From the NCBI GenBank assembly GCA_030637805.1, contig DAOWFV010000077.1, forward strand, positions 1 through 5,199: 5,199 bases of DNA, in the 5' to 3' direction. The position numbers and the translations under genes were made by a program. This DNA comes from Acidobacteriota bacterium (lineage in GTDB: Bacteria; Acidobacteriota; Thermoanaerobaculia; Thermoanaerobaculales; Sulfomarinibacteraceae). The notes beneath the pieces were generated by a model. It was not told where the DNA came from. It worked only from the letters and a program-made list of their open reading frames with translations, and did no database searches. This document shows positions 5,075-5,199 of the stretch, one piece after another. Each line of letters opens with the position of its first letter. Position 1 is the first letter of the stretch.

Positions 5075-5076
5075 TC

Positions 5077-5199
5077 CTATTCTTCTCCCATAAACGGGTA
5101 GGCGAAGTGCGTGGGCGGCACAAAGTTCTCCTTGATCGTGCGTTGCGAGGTCCAGCGGATGAGGTTGAGGTAAGAGCCTGCCTTGTCGTTGGTGCCGGA
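5077..5199 (-). CDS. pruA: L-glutamate gamma-semialdehyde (P5C) dehydrogenase, C-terminal end (partial)
   Basis: Reading the minus strand from the window edge gives 40 residues and a TAG stop (5077-5079). The tail reads SGTNDKAGSYLNLIRWTS, then QRTIKENFVPPTHFAYPFMGEE. SGTNDK, RWTS, TIKE and the aromatic-Pro ending are the signature C-terminus of ALDH4A1-type P5C dehydrogenases; the human enzyme has SGTNDK, then LRWTSP and VIKET near its end. Known role: NAD+-dependent oxidation of glutamate-gamma-semialdehyde to glutamate, the second step of proline breakdown. The catalytic Cys and Glu lie beyond the window, so activity cannot be judged. Whether it is a stand-alone enzyme or the end of a PutA fusion is also unseen, although this tail is typical of the stand-alone form. 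It converges with the small membrane protein gene. Array C begins directly after its stop. Confidence 0.85.
   Translation of the reverse strand, partial: SGTNDKAGSYLNLIRWTSQRTIKENFVPPTHFAYPFMGEE

Larger units (their letters stand above)
4808..5076. other. Non-coding gap between convergent genes
   Basis: This 269-bp stretch separates the small membrane protein (+) from the P5C dehydrogenase (-), which converge on it. It holds heptamer arrays A, B and C and the hairpin with T-run near 4889-4936. A second weak hairpin is GGCGC (4943-4947)/GCGCC (4962-4966). The arrays are AT-rich while the segments between them are GC-rich. No gene, promoter or RNA gene is evident in the gap. Confidence 0.7.

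Overview
The window is a GC-rich chromosomal stretch from a Gram-negative bacterium. A secreted small beta-barrel protein ending in Phe implies an outer membrane. Together with the ALDH4A1-type dehydrogenase tail, the noncanonical sirtuin and the heptameric intergenic repeats, this fits Acidobacteriota or a similar phylum, but that placement is an inference of low confidence. No phage, transposase, CRISPR or RNA gene is visible.

Layout. (1) Bases 1-498 (+) hold the 3' end of a DUF1722 protein, probably the second half of a TudS(DUF523)-DUF1722 fusion of the RudS type, which removes sulfur from thiolated tRNA uridine. (2) A Sir2-type NAD-dependent deacylase (353-1330, -) converges on it and overlaps it tail to tail by 146 bp. 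(3) Diverging from the sirtuin is a secreted, Pro-rich-linker, eight-strand beta-barrel protein (1452-2045, +). (4) A 237-bp AT-richer gap (2046-2282) holds the most interesting control region of the window. A TTGACA/TATCTT promoter is bracketed by two identical 14-bp repeats, and a 25-bp palindrome fills the space between -35 and -10. (5) This promoter drives a GNAT acetyltransferase (2283-2720) and, 60 bp later, a MocR-type (GntR wHTH plus aminotransferase fold) PLP-dependent regulator (2781-4280). A small two-TM protein with a bacterial-PH-like tail (4361-4807) may belong to the same transcript. (6) A 269-bp non-coding stretch (4808-5076) carries a hairpin plus T-run and three arrays of 7-bp repeats, one inverted relative to the other two. 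(7) The window closes with the C-terminal 40 codons (-) of L-glutamate gamma-semialdehyde dehydrogenase (P5C dehydrogenase).

How the genes work together. The GNAT-MocR pair looks like a self-controlled unit: a PLP- or amine-sensing regulator encoded behind an acetyltransferase, with an unusually well-formed operator cluster upstream. The ligand and substrate cannot be read from the sequence. The other genes look functionally independent. Four starts differ from the longest reading frame and are argued in the entries: the first gene runs in from before base 1, the barrel protein starts at 1452, the acetyltransferase at 2283, and the MocR protein at GTG 2781.
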